DNA of 44,349 bases from Mycobacterium sp. 852013-50091_SCH5140682 (GCF_001665685.1 NZ_LZTB01000091.1:1-44349), one strand, 5' to 3'. Positions 33,419 to 42,207 are shown, counted from the stretch's first letter. The notes: generated from the letters alone by a model not told the origin. Program-made: numbers and translations.

Positions 33419-35626
33419 ATGACGCGAAGCAATCAACTCACCAACGCACAGCTGCGGCCCGACCCGTCAGATGTGCACCGGCTCCTGGCCGGCGAACACC
33501 ACGATCCGCACGCGATCCTCGGCGCCCACGAATCGGGCGACCACACCGTCATCCGGGCCTACCGGCCGCACGCCGTCAAGGTGACCGCGCGCATCGGTGC
33601 CGATCGATTTCCGTTGGAACACCTGGAATCCGGGCTGTTCGCGGTGGCGGTGCCCTACACCAACCTGGTCGACTATCGCCTGGAGATCGGCTATCCGGGC
33701 GCCGACGACACCGTCGACATCCTCACCACCGCCGATGCCTACCGGTTCCTGCCGACGCTCGGTGAGCTCGACCTGCACCTGTTCGCCGAGGGCCGTCACG
33801 AACGGCTCTGGGAGATCCTCGGTGCGCACCGCAGGTCGTTCACCACACCGGACGGCGTTGTGGACGGGGTCTCGTTCGCGGTGTGGGCCCCGAATGCCAA
33901 GGGCGTCAGCCTCGTCGGTGACTTCAACCACTGGGACGGCAACGAGGCCCAGATGCGGGTGCTGGGCTCGACGGGAGTGTGGGAGCTGTTCTGGCCGGAC
34001 TTCCCGGTCGACGGGCTCTACAAGTTCCGCATCCACGGCGCCGACGGATCGGTCTCCGACCGTGCCGACCCGATGGCGTTCGCCACCGAGGTACCCCCGC
34101 ACACCGCGTCGCGCGTCTTCACCAGTTCCTACACGTGGGACGACGCGGACTGGATGACGCGGCGCGCCGAGCTCAATCCGGTATTCGAGCCGATGAGCAC
34201 CTACGAGGTGCACCTGATGTCGTGGCGTCCCGGCCTCTCATATCGGGAGCTCGCCGAGCAGCTCACCGAATACGTTGTCCAACAGGGCTTTACCCATGTC
34301 GAGCTACTGCCGGTGGCCGAACATCCGTTCGGCGGATCGTGGGGCTACCAGGTCACGTCGTACTACGCGCCGACAGCGCGCCTGGGTTCCCCGGATGAAT
34401 TCCGGCATCTGGTCGACACCCTGCACCAGGCCGGCATCGGAGTGATCGTGGACTGGGTGCCCGCGCACTTCCCCAAGGACGCGTGGGCGCTCGGCCGGTT
34501 CGACGGCACCGCGCTCTACGAACACTCAGATCCCCGCCGCGGCGAACAACTCGACTGGGGCACCTACGTTTTCGATTTCGGCCGGGCCGAGGTCCGCAAC
34601 TTCCTGGTCGCCAACGCGCTGTACTGGCTGCAGGAATACCACGTCGACGGCCTGCGGGTGGACGCCGTGGCGTCGATGCTCTACCTCGACTACTCACGGC
34701 CGGAAGGTGGTTGGACGCCCAACATCTACGGCGGGCGGGAGAACCTGGAGGCCGTGCAGTTCCTGCAGGAGATGAACGCCACCGTGCACAAGGCCGCCCC
34801 CGGCATCGTCACCGTGGCCGAGGAATCCACCTCGTGGCCCGGCGTCACCAGACCCACAAACCTTGGTGGCCTTGGGTTTTCGATGAAGTGGAACATGGGC
34901 TGGATGAACGACACGCTGGACTACATCAGCCGTAACCCGATATACCGCAGCTATCACCACCACGAGATGACGTTCTCCATGCTGTACGCGTTCAGCGAGA
35001 ACTACGTACTGCCCATCAGCCACGACGAGGTGGTGCACGGCAAGGGCACGCTGTGGGGGCGGATGCCGGGTGGCGATCACGAGAAGGCCGCAGGCCTGCG
35101 CAGCCTGCTGGCCTATCAGTGGGCCCATCCGGGCAAGCAGCTGCTGTTCATGGGCCAGGAATTCGGGCAGCGCGCCGAATGGTCCGAGGAACGTGGCCTC
35201 GACTGGTTCCAGCTCGACGAGCAGGGCTTCTCCGGCGGTGTGCAACGGCTGGTGCACGACCTCAACGCCATCTACCGCAGCCGCCCGGCACTGTGGAGCC
35301 GCGACACCTCACCCGAGGGCTACTCGTGGATCGACGCCAATGATTCGGCCAACAACGTGTTGAGCTTCCTGCGCTTCGGCGCCGACGGTTCCATGCTGGC
35401 CTGCGTGATCAATTTCGCCGGGACCGAGCACAGCCAGTACCGGCTGGGGCTGCCACACGCAGGCACCTGGAACGAAGTGCTCAACACCGACGCCGCGCTC
35501 TACAACGGGTCGGGCATCGGCAACTACGGCGCGGTGGAGGCCACGGACGAGCCGTGGCACGGCCGTCCGGCCTCGGCGGTCATGGTGTTGCCGCCGCTGT
35601 CCGCGCTCTGGTTCGAGCCTGCCTAG
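33419..35626 (+). CDS. glgB: 1,4-alpha-glucan branching enzyme
   Basis: 735 residues with two N-terminal carbohydrate-binding-type beta domains (the second contains VSLVGDFNHWDG), the GH13 barrel and a C-terminal beta domain. Catalytic residues are Asp415 in GLRVDAVASM, Glu468 in VAEESTSWPG and the SHDEVVHGK motif. It creates alpha-1,6 branches on the glucan built by GlgE. The start ATG at 33419 follows glgE by seven bases, consistent with one transcript. Confidence 0.97.
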   Translation: MTRSNQLTNAQLRPDPSDVHRLLAGEHHDPHAILGAHESGDHTVIRAYRPHAVKVTARIGADRFPLEHLESGLFAVAVPYTNLVDYRLEIGYPGADDTVDILTTADAYRFLPTLGELDLHLFAEGRHERLWEILGAHRRSFTTPDGVVDGVSFAVWAPNAKGVSLVGDFNHWDGNEAQMRVLGSTGVWELFWPDFPVDGLYKFRIHGADGSVSDRADPMAFATEVPPHTASRVFTSSYTWDDADWMTRRAELNPVFEPMSTYEVHLMSWRPGLSYRELAEQLTEYVVQQGFTHVELLPVAEHPFGGSWGYQVTSYYAPTARLGSPDEFRHLVDTLHQAGIGVIVDWVPAHFPKDAWALGRFDGTALYEHSDPRRGEQLDWGTYVFDFGRAEVRNFLVANALYWLQEYHVDGLRVDAVASMLYLDYSRPEGGWTPNIYGGRENLEAVQFLQEMNATVHKAAPGIVTVAEESTSWPGVTRPTNLGGLGFSMKWNMGWMNDTLDYISRNPIYRSYHHHEMTFSMLYAFSENYVLPISHDEVVHGKGTLWGRMPGGDHEKAAGLRSLLAYQWAHPGKQLLFMGQEFGQRAEWSEERGLDWFQLDEQGFSGGVQRLVHDLNAIYRSRPALWSRDTSPEGYSWIDANDSANNVLSFLRFGADGSMLACVINFAGTEHSQYRLGLPHAGTWNEVLNTDAALYNGSGIGNYGAVEATDEPWHGRPASAVMVLPPLSALWFEPA

Positions 35627-36106
35627 GCTTCCCCGCGAGATTCAGCTGCTGCAACCCGTCGAGGAGATGGCGTACCGCGGCACCGATGTCGCGGCGCGCG
35701 CGAACAGGGTCGGATGCGCCGGCGATCGCGGCAACGGCTTGATTGCTGAGCCCCATCAGCAGCACTGCCAGCGGTGAAATCGGCTGCGGCGCAAGCACAC
35801 CCTGCTCCAGCAGACTGACGAGGCCGGCCTCGATATTGGCCAGGGTGTACCGCGCGTTGCGCTCCTGCCACTTCTGCCAGCCGACCTTCGCGGCAGCCGC
35901 CCTAACCGCGCACTCACCACCTGGTCGGCGCGGTCGAAGACCTCCTCGAAGAGTGCTTCCTTGTCTGCGAAGTGGTGATAGAGCGAGCCACGCGTCACGC
36001 CGCTGCGGCGGACGATCTCTTCGGTACCGGTCTTGTGATAGCCCTGCTCGCCGAACAACTCGGTCGCGACTGCGACGAGCCGCTCCCGCGAATCTCCCTT
36101 GACCAT
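35580..36106 (-). pseudogene. TetR-family regulator, frameshifted
   Basis: From the ATG at 36106 the N-terminal helix-turn-helix is intact: LVAVATELFGEQGYHKTGTEEIV, then GVTRGSLYHHFADKEALFEEVF. Near 35905-35920 the frame is lost. The ligand-binding half resumes in the adjacent frame as AAAKVGWQKWQERNARYTLAN and LLDGLQQLNLAGKPRQA. One base gained or lost explains the break. The second frame also runs 47 bases into the 3' end of glgB. Intact, it would be a repressor of about 190 residues controlling the neighbouring hydrolase, which is itself only a fragment. Confidence 0.82.
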
Positions 36107-36149
36107 CGCCGCACCGGTCCTACCCGTCAGCCGGCGACAGCGGTGGACC

Positions 36150-36446
36150 CAGACATATCCGCTTGCCGCGGCCTACCGGATGCTCGGACCCAATCCCCTG
36201 CTGACCAAAATCCTGTTCGACGTGCTCCTCGGCGGCGCGGACATCGCGCGTACCGAGCAGGCGGCCGAGCTCAAAGCCGCGTTCCGCGCAATGAACCACG
36301 AATCAGCAAGGCACACAATCCGATACATGCACAGCTGGCGATCGCTCGCCGCCGTTACCATCCCGACACTGCTGATGACCGGCGAGGCCGTCACGGAATT
36401 CTGGGCCGCGGTGCCCGCATGGAGCCGGAGAAAAAGTGACCCCTAG
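36150..36446 (+). pseudogene. Alpha/beta-hydrolase remnant (cap region and following strand)
   Basis: The plus frame reads AAYRMLGPNPLLTKILFDVL and later HTIRYMHSWRSLAAVTIPTL followed by LMTG. This pattern is typical of the cap and the strand before the catalytic Asp in alpha/beta hydrolases. The N-terminal half with the GxSxG nucleophile elbow is absent, and nothing after LMTGEA resembles the catalytic Asp/His region. It is divergent from the broken TetR gene, a usual regulator-target layout, so the pair decayed together. Its stop overlaps the stop of the thioredoxin-like gene. Confidence 0.6.
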
Positions 36447-37327
36447 TACAGCGCGTTCGCGAGGTTGCGCCGGCCGGCGACCACCTCGGGGTCGGCCGGG
36501 TCGAACAGGTCGAACAGCTCGATCAACCGCGTGCGCACGGCGGTGCGGTCGTCTCCGGCCGTTCGCTTGACGAGCGCGATCAACCGGTTGAACGCGGCCG
36601 AGATCTGCTGCTGCAGGATCTCGACGTCGGCCGCGGCGAACGCTGCCTCGATATCGGCCGGGTTTGCGTCGGCGACGGCCACCGCGTCGGGGCGCTGCAC
36701 GCTGGCCCGCTGCAAGAAGGCGATCTGCCGGACTGCGCCCTTGGCCTCCGCGTGGTTAGGGTCGGAGTCCAGGATGGCCTGGTAGGCGGTCAGTGCGGCC
36801 GCGAAGTCACCGTTGTCCAAGTGGTCGCGGGCCGCCGCCAGCTCGGGATCGACCTGCTCGGCCTCGCCCTCCGGTCCGCCTTCGAGCTTGCCCGCTGTGG
36901 CTTGCAGCAGCGAGTCGACCCACCGGCGCAGCTGCTCGGGCCGCTGCGGGCCCTCGAAGCTCGCGATCGGCTGCCCACCGGCAAGCGCGACGACCGTGGG
37001 CACGCCCTGGATACCGAACATCTGCGCGACCCGCGGCGTGGTGTCGACATTGACCACCGCCAGGGACCACTTGCCGCCGTCGGCGGCGGCCAGGCCGGCC
37101 AGCGCGTCGCCCAGCTGAACGCTGGCCTCGCTGCGTGGCGACCACAGCAGCACCACCACCGGCACCTGGCTGGATCGGACCAAAACCTCGGCCTCGAAGT
37201 TGGCTTCGGTGACCTCGACCCCACCGGGCGCCGCAGACGCGGTGCCCTCGGTAGGCCGTTGCTTGAGTGCCGACAGATCAACCGCACCGGCCAGCGCCGG
37301 TCCGACGGAAGGACGTGGACGTGTCAC
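36443..37327 (-). CDS. Thioredoxin-domain protein with TPR-like C-terminus (CnoX/YbbN type, Rv1324 homologue)
   Basis: 294 residues. Residues about 40-145 have a thioredoxin fold (VPVVVLLWSPRSEASVQ, VDTTPRVAQMFGIQGVPTVVAL with the conserved cis-Pro). The CxxC is replaced by Ser-Pro-Arg-Ser, so it cannot act as a dithiol oxidoreductase. The remainder is helical with repeats like ARDHLDNGDFAAALTAYQAIL, matching the tetratricopeptide part of YbbN/CnoX chaperone-holdases. A holdase role protecting proteins during oxidative stress is therefore likely. The GTG start is at 37327. Confidence 0.87.
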   Translation of the reverse strand: MTRPRPSVGPALAGAVDLSALKQRPTEGTASAAPGGVEVTEANFEAEVLVRSSQVPVVVLLWSPRSEASVQLGDALAGLAAADGGKWSLAVVNVDTTPRVAQMFGIQGVPTVVALAGGQPIASFEGPQRPEQLRRWVDSLLQATAGKLEGGPEGEAEQVDPELAAARDHLDNGDFAAALTAYQAILDSDPNHAEAKGAVRQIAFLQRASVQRPDAVAVADANPADIEAAFAAADVEILQQQISAAFNRLIALVKRTAGDDRTAVRTRLIELFDLFDPADPEVVAGRRNLANALY

Positions 37328-37340
37328 GGCATCAAGTCTG

Positions 37341-37724
37341 TCACGTCGTTTCGGGGACTGCGCCTCCCGGTTGCAGCACCCCGGCCGAGCCGGCGGCCGG
37401 CGTGAGACGGGCGGTGCGGTCAGCCCACATGACGAAAATCACACTGCCCAGGGGCACGATGCTGGCCAGCAACGCCAGAATCCAGGTGCCGATGCCCCAC
37501 TTGTGCGCCATCCCGACCAGCACGGCGGCCACCACGAACGCGAGGAAAATGCCGCCGTGGATGGGTCCGAACACCTTGACGCCAACCTCGGTGCGCGGAG
37601 TGCCCAGGTACTTGAAGTACATGCCGACCAGCAGGCCGGCCCAACTCACCGCCTCAGCGAGAGCGATGAGCCGGAACCAGCCCGAAACGGTGCGCAGGTC
37701 GAAGGAGCGTGTCATGGCCGCCAT
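37341..37724 (-). CDS. DUF3817 integral membrane protein (second copy in window)
   Basis: 127 residues with three hydrophobic segments and the family motif FGPIHGGIFLAFVVAAVLV around His-Gly. It resembles the protein at 15075-15425 in family but not closely in sequence. The start may be the ATG at 37724 or the one at 37715; neither has a strong ribosome site. It lies 13 bases upstream of the thioredoxin-like gene on the same strand and downstream of the thiolase, so co-transcription is possible. Function unknown. Confidence 0.8.
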   Translation of the reverse strand: MAAMTRSFDLRTVSGWFRLIALAEAVSWAGLLVGMYFKYLGTPRTEVGVKVFGPIHGGIFLAFVVAAVLVGMAHKWGIGTWILALLASIVPLGSVIFVMWADRTARLTPAAGSAGVLQPGGAVPETT

Positions 37725-37771
37725 TGTGCCCGAGCGGCCCGCCAGCTACTACACAGCGTCGTTGATAGCTG

Positions 37772-38950
37772 TCAGCGACGCAGCACGAGCGCGTCGCCCT
37801 GGCCACCGGCTCCGCAGAGTGCCGCGACGGCGTAGCCCGAGCCCTTGCGCGCCAGCTCCAGCGCGGCGTGCAGCGTGATGCGAGCCCCGGACATGCCGAT
37901 CGGGTGGCCGATGGCAATGGCGCCGCCGTTGACGTTGACCCTCGCCGGGTCCACCCCGAGCTCCTTGGTCGACGCGAGCGACACCGCAGCGAATGCCTCG
38001 TTGATCTCGATGACGTCCAGCTGGTCGGCGGTGATGCCTTCGCGGGCGATCGCCTTCTTGATGGCATTGGCCGGCTGAGACTGCAGAGTGGAGTCCGGAC
38101 CCGCGACGACGCCGTGCGCGCCGATCTCACACAACCAGCTCAGACCCAGCTCTTCGGCCTTGGCCTTGTTCATCACCACGACGGCGCAGGCACCGTCGGA
38201 GATCTGCGACGACGAACCCGCGGTGATGGTGCCGTCTTTGCGGAAGGCCGGGCGCAGGCCGCCGAGGGACTCGGCGGTGGTGTTGGCGCGGATGCCCTCG
38301 TCCTCGGCGAACTCGATCGGGTCACCCTTGCGCTGCGGGATGGATACCGGCACCACCTCGTCGGCGTAGACACCGTCTTTCCATGCCGCTGCGGCCTTCT
38401 GATGCGACTGCGCAGCAAACTCGTCCTGCTCGGCGCGCGTGAACTTGTCGACGTCGTTGCGCTGCTCGGTCAGCGCGCCCATCGGCTGATCGGTGAACAC
38501 GTCGTGCAGACCGTCGTAGGCCAGGTGATCGAGCACGGTGACATCGCCGTACTTGTAGCCCTCACGGCTCTTGGGCAGCAGGTGCGGAGCCTGCGTCATC
38601 GACTCCTGGCCACCCGCGACCACGACGTCGAACTCACCGGCACGGATGAGCTGATCGGCCAGCGCAATGGCATCGATGCCGGACAGGCACATCTTGTTGA
38701 TGGTCAGGGCAGGCACATCCCAGCCGATGCCGCCGCCCACCGCGGCCTGGCGCGCAGGCATCTGCCCGGCGCCGGCGGTGAGGACCTGTCCCATGATCAC
38801 GTACTCGACGAGCGACGCGTCGACCCCCGCCTTCTCGAGCGCGCCGCGAATGGCGATCGCACCCAGGTCACTGCCCGAGAAATCCTTGAGCGAACCCATC
38901 AATTTCCCAACCGGAGTACGCGCTCCAGCAACGATCACCGACGTTGTCAT
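37772..38950 (-). CDS. fadA4: Acetyl-CoA acetyltransferase (thiolase)
   Basis: 392 residues, full-length biosynthetic-type thiolase. Cys88 in INKMCLSGIDAIA is the acyl-accepting nucleophile. The NGGAIAIGHPIGMSGAR block carries the catalytic His, and the second Cys is in LCGAGGQGDA near the end. It condenses or cleaves acetoacetyl-CoA. By position it equals Rv1323 (fadA4). GGAGGTAACAA immediately before the ATG is one of the strongest ribosome sites in the window. The divergent partner is methylmalonyl-CoA epimerase. Confidence 0.95.
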   Translation of the reverse strand: MTTSVIVAGARTPVGKLMGSLKDFSGSDLGAIAIRGALEKAGVDASLVEYVIMGQVLTAGAGQMPARQAAVGGGIGWDVPALTINKMCLSGIDAIALADQLIRAGEFDVVVAGGQESMTQAPHLLPKSREGYKYGDVTVLDHLAYDGLHDVFTDQPMGALTEQRNDVDKFTRAEQDEFAAQSHQKAAAAWKDGVYADEVVPVSIPQRKGDPIEFAEDEGIRANTTAESLGGLRPAFRKDGTITAGSSSQISDGACAVVVMNKAKAEELGLSWLCEIGAHGVVAGPDSTLQSQPANAIKKAIAREGITADQLDVIEINEAFAAVSLASTKELGVDPARVNVNGGAIAIGHPIGMSGARITLHAALELARKGSGYAVAALCGAGGQGDALVLRR

Positions 38951-38980
38951 TTGTTACCTCCAGTGGGTGGTTGACGGAGC

Positions 38981-38996
38981 TGTGTGGCCGATCACA
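38981..38996. promoter_or_regulatory. CRP-like palindrome between fadA4 and the epimerase gene
   Basis: The site reads TGTGT-N6-TCACA, one base from the CRP consensus TGTGA-N6-TCACA. The surrounding arms TGTGTG/CACACA (38981-38986, 38993-38998) are a perfect 6-base repeat. It lies about 46 bases before the start of the epimerase and 31 before fadA4. TACCGT at 39023-39028, six bases before the epimerase ATG, looks like its leaderless -10 box. Confidence 0.5.
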
Positions 38997-39034
38997 CATA
39001 CCGCGAACATTCAAGTAAAGGTTACCGTTGCGTT

Positions 39035-39511
39035 ATGACCACCGAACATGTCGATACCCGTCCAGCGCTCTCCAGCGCCCTGGTGACTGCGATCGATCAT
39101 GTCGGAATCGCGGTGCCCGACCTCGATGCGTCGATCAAGTGGTACCACGACAACCTCGGCATGATCGTGCTGCACGAGGAGATCAACGAAGAGCAGGGCG
39201 TACGCGAAGCGATGCTCTCGGTCCGCGGCGCCCCCAAGGGCAGCGCCCAGATCCAGCTGATGTCGCCGCTGGACGAGAACTCGACCATCGCCAAGTTCAT
39301 CGACAAGCGCGGCCCCGGTCTGCAGCAGCTGGCCTACCGGACCAGCGATATCGACGCATTGAGCGAGCGACTGCGCAGCCAGGGTGTGCGCCTGCTGTAC
39401 GACGCCCCGCGCAAGGGCACCGCGAATTCACGCATCAACTTCGTCCATCCCAAGGATGCCGGTGGCGTGCTGGTCGAGTTGGTCGAGCCGGCCGCCGACT
39501 CGGATCACTGA
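39035..39511 (+). CDS. mce: Methylmalonyl-CoA epimerase
   Basis: 158 residues of the glyoxalase/VOC fold. DHVGIAVPDLDASIKWYHDNLG is the first metal-binding half, and GPGLQQLAYRTSDIDALSERL and LVELVEPA form the second. It interconverts the 2R and 2S forms of methylmalonyl-CoA in propionate and odd-chain or cholesterol-derived catabolism. By position it matches Rv1322A. The start ATG at 39035 is supported by the TACCGT box; the frame is open a further 17 codons upstream. It is convergent with the small zinc-ribbon-like gene after it. Confidence 0.93.
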   Translation: MTTEHVDTRPALSSALVTAIDHVGIAVPDLDASIKWYHDNLGMIVLHEEINEEQGVREAMLSVRGAPKGSAQIQLMSPLDENSTIAKFIDKRGPGLQQLAYRTSDIDALSERLRSQGVRLLYDAPRKGTANSRINFVHPKDAGGVLVELVEPAADSDH

Positions 39512-39515
39512 CCCT

Positions 39516-39803
39516 TCAAGACCACCTGCGCGTCGGACCTCGATTGGTCCGGTTCGACCAGCAGGGCGTATGCCAATGTCTGCGATCGTCGACGGCGGTC
39601 TCTCCCATGTCTGCCGGCCATACCACGACATGTGCTGTGCCCGAACGGATTTCGTGGTCGCACCCCGGGCAGCGATACACCTTGACCGCGCGTGAGGCCG
39701 TGACGACCCGCACTTCGTAGTCGTAACCGTCAGCGCCTGTTTCGATTCGACGCGTCGACAACGTCGATGGCAGCTTCCGAGGTTCCTTGCGTCGGCGCCC
39801 CAT
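39516..39803 (-). CDS. Small zinc-ribbon-like protein (Rv1322 homologue)
   Basis: 95 residues. The N-terminus is rich in Arg and Lys (GRRRKEPRK). A CPGCDHEI knuckle in the middle and HWHTPCW near the end could form a zinc-binding site. The start shares one base with the nucS stop (TGATG), so it is translated together with nucS, and this linkage is kept in M. tuberculosis (Rv1322 next to Rv1321). Its function is unknown; a role linked to NucS in DNA transactions is inference from coupling only. Confidence 0.8.
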   Translation of the reverse strand: MGRRRKEPRKLPSTLSTRRIETGADGYDYEVRVVTASRAVKVYRCPGCDHEIRSGTAHVVVWPADMGETAVDDRRHWHTPCWSNRTNRGPTRRWS

Positions 39804-40486
39804 CAGAACAGCCGGTACTCGGTGCTGTCCATGCCGCGCATCTGGTCATAATCCAATGTCACACAACGGATTCCACGATCCGTCGCCAGGGTGCGAGCCT
39901 GCGGTTTGATCTGCTGGGCCGCGAACACCCCGGCCACCGGCGCCAACACGCTGTCACGGTTGAGCAACTCAAGGTAGCGGGTCAGCTGTTCGACACCGTC
40001 GATCTCGCCGCGACGCTTGATCTCGACGGCCACCGATCCGCCGAGCTCGTCGCGGCATAGCAGATCCACCGGCCCGATCGCGGTCGGGTACTCACGGCGG
40101 ACCAGCGTGTAACCGGTTCCCAGCAATTCGACGTGTTCAGCCAGCAGAGCCTGCAGGTGTGCCTCCACGCCGTCCTTGACCAGGCCCGGGTCGACACCGA
40201 GTTCGTGGCTCGAGTCATGCTCGACGTCCTCCACGGTGATCCGCAGTTGCTCGCCGGCCTTGTTCTCCACCACCCACAGCAGGCTCGCGTCACCGGAGTC
40301 TTCCTCGGTGACCCAACATGGCGGAGACATCCAGTTCAGCGGCTTGTAGGCACGGTCGTCGGCGTGCACACTCACCGAACCGTCGGCCTTGAACAACAGC
40401 AGCCGACGGGCGGACGGAAGGTGTGCGGTCAGCCGACCCACATAGTCGACAGTGCACTGGGCAATCACGAGGCGCACCCGAACCAC
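39803..40486 (-). CDS. nucS: Mismatch-specific endonuclease NucS (EndoMS)
   Basis: 227 residues. The N-terminal dimerisation/DNA-binding half begins VRLVIAQCTVDYVGRLTAHL. The C-terminal RecB-like nuclease has the motif GPVDLLCRDE, then VAVEIKRRGEIDGVEQLTRYL, which provides the Asp, Glu, Lys and Gln active-site set. NucS performs the non-canonical mismatch repair that replaces MutS/MutL in actinobacteria and archaea. The GTG start at 40486 aligns with the M. tuberculosis protein. Only 37 bases separate it from the divergent cyclase gene. Confidence 0.96.
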   Translation of the reverse strand: MVRVRLVIAQCTVDYVGRLTAHLPSARRLLLFKADGSVSVHADDRAYKPLNWMSPPCWVTEEDSGDASLLWVVENKAGEQLRITVEDVEHDSSHELGVDPGLVKDGVEAHLQALLAEHVELLGTGYTLVRREYPTAIGPVDLLCRDELGGSVAVEIKRRGEIDGVEQLTRYLELLNRDSVLAPVAGVFAAQQIKPQARTLATDRGIRCVTLDYDQMRGMDSTEYRLF

Positions 40487-40523
40487 CTTAAGGGCACGAC
40501 CGACGAACTAGGCTGACGCCTCA

Positions 40524-42128
40524 ATGATGGCCGACAAATCCGTGGCGAAGCGGCTGGGCTTGGTCCTGGAAACCCTGACCCGGCAGAGCAGCAGACTCCA
40601 GGACGAGCCGGCGTACGGATCGTGGATCCTCGGCCGGGTGTCGGAGAGCCAGCGCCGACGCCGCGTGCGGATCCAGGTCATCCTGACGACGTTCGTCATC
40701 GTCGCGAACCTGCTGGGCATCGGGGTTTCGCTGCTGATCGTCACGCTGGTGTTCCCCACCCCGAGCGTGTTCGCGCCGGACGTCCGGTTGATCACCTTCG
40801 TCGTCGCCCCGGCGTATGTCGCCGCAGCGCTGGTCGTCGGCGTGGTGTGGGCGACCAACCGGGTGATCAATTACGTGCGGTGGTCGCTGCAAGGACGGCC
40901 ACCGAGCCGTCAGGACCAGCGCAACACCTTTCTCGCGCCCGGCCGTCTGACCGCGGTCCTGTTGATCCTGTGGGGCGTCGGCACCGCGCTGCTCACCACG
41001 CTCTACGGTCTGGTCGACAGCAACTACATCCCGAAGTTCCTGCTGGGCATCAGTTTTCCCGGCATCGTCATGTCGGTCAGCTGTTACATGTTCACCGAGT
41101 TCGCACTGCGTCCGGTCGCTGCTCAGGCGCTGGAGGCGGGCCCACCACCGATACGGCTGTCCTCGGGCATCATGGGCCGCACCATGGTGGTGTGGGCGCT
41201 GGGCTCCGGCGTGCCGATTCTCGGCATTCTGCTGGCTGCGATGTTCGCGCTGGTGCTGCAGAACCTCACGCCCACCCAGTTCGCGGTCGCCGTCATGGTG
41301 CTCGCAATGTTCGCGCTGATATTCGGATTCATCCTGATGTGGATCGCCACCTGGCTGACCGCGGCGCCGATCCGCGTGGTCCGGGCCGCGCTGCGACGCG
41401 TCGAGGACGGCGATCTCAACACCAATCTCGTGGTGTTCGACGGCACCGAACTCGGTCAGATGCAACGCGGTTTCAACTCGATGGTGCAGGGGTTGCGAGA
41501 GCGCGAACGCGTGCGCGACCTGTTCGGCCGTCACGTCGGCCGAGAGGTGGCCGAGCTGGCCGAAAAACAGAAGCCGGTGCTCGGTGGCGAAGAACTCCAC
41601 GCCGCAGTCATTTTCGTGGATGTGATCGGTTCGAGTCAGTTGGTGACGAGCCGGCCTGCGACCGAAGTGGTCACCTTACTCAACCGGTTCTTCGCGGTCA
41701 TCGTCGACGAGGTGGACCGCCATCAGGGGTTGGTCAACAAATTCGAGGGCGACGCGGTGCTCGCGGTGTTCGGTGCCCCGGTGCGCCTCGAACACGCCGA
41801 GGACGAGGCACTGGCCGCAGCCCGGGCCATCGCCGAACGGCTGCGCAGCGCGGTGCCGGAACTCTCCGCAGGCATCGGCGTGGCAGCCGGCCAGGTGGTC
41901 GCAGGCAATGTGGGCGCGAAGGAACGCTTCGAGTACACGGTCATCGGCGAACCGGTCAACGAAGCCGCCCGGCTGTGCGAATTGTCCAAATCCGTGCCGG
42001 GTTGCCTCGTCGCGTCATCAGACACCGTTGCCAATGCCACCGACGACGAGAAGGCACGTTGGTCGTTGGGCGACACCGTCACACTGCGCGGCCTCGATGA
42101 ACCGACCCAATTGGCGGTACCCGTCTGA
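40524..42128 (+). CDS. Membrane class III adenylyl cyclase with HAMP domain (Rv1318c-Rv1320c type)
   Basis: 534 residues. Six membrane segments in residues about 45-280, then a HAMP linker (RVVRAALRRVEDGDLNTNLV), then a class III cyclase domain from about 345. Metal-binding Asp366 (FVDVIGSS) and Asp410 (KFEGDAVLAVFG), adenine-selecting Lys406, and the transition-state Asn/Arg in EYTVIGEPVNEAARL are all present, so it should be active on ATP. M. tuberculosis has three tandem homologues here; this genome has one. TAGGCT nine bases before the ATG is a possible leaderless-type promoter. It is divergent from nucS. Confidence 0.93.
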   Translation: MMADKSVAKRLGLVLETLTRQSSRLQDEPAYGSWILGRVSESQRRRRVRIQVILTTFVIVANLLGIGVSLLIVTLVFPTPSVFAPDVRLITFVVAPAYVAAALVVGVVWATNRVINYVRWSLQGRPPSRQDQRNTFLAPGRLTAVLLILWGVGTALLTTLYGLVDSNYIPKFLLGISFPGIVMSVSCYMFTEFALRPVAAQALEAGPPPIRLSSGIMGRTMVVWALGSGVPILGILLAAMFALVLQNLTPTQFAVAVMVLAMFALIFGFILMWIATWLTAAPIRVVRAALRRVEDGDLNTNLVVFDGTELGQMQRGFNSMVQGLRERERVRDLFGRHVGREVAELAEKQKPVLGGEELHAAVIFVDVIGSSQLVTSRPATEVVTLLNRFFAVIVDEVDRHQGLVNKFEGDAVLAVFGAPVRLEHAEDEALAAARAIAERLRSAVPELSAGIGVAAGQVVAGNVGAKERFEYTVIGEPVNEAARLCELSKSVPGCLVASSDTVANATDDEKARWSLGDTVTLRGLDEPTQLAVPV

Positions 42129-42207
42129 CCGGGCATCGGCCTCGACCTCCACGACCATGTCGTTTTTCCGCTAGTTCCGCCGCGCTTCTCGTGCCATCGT
42201 TGCAGGT

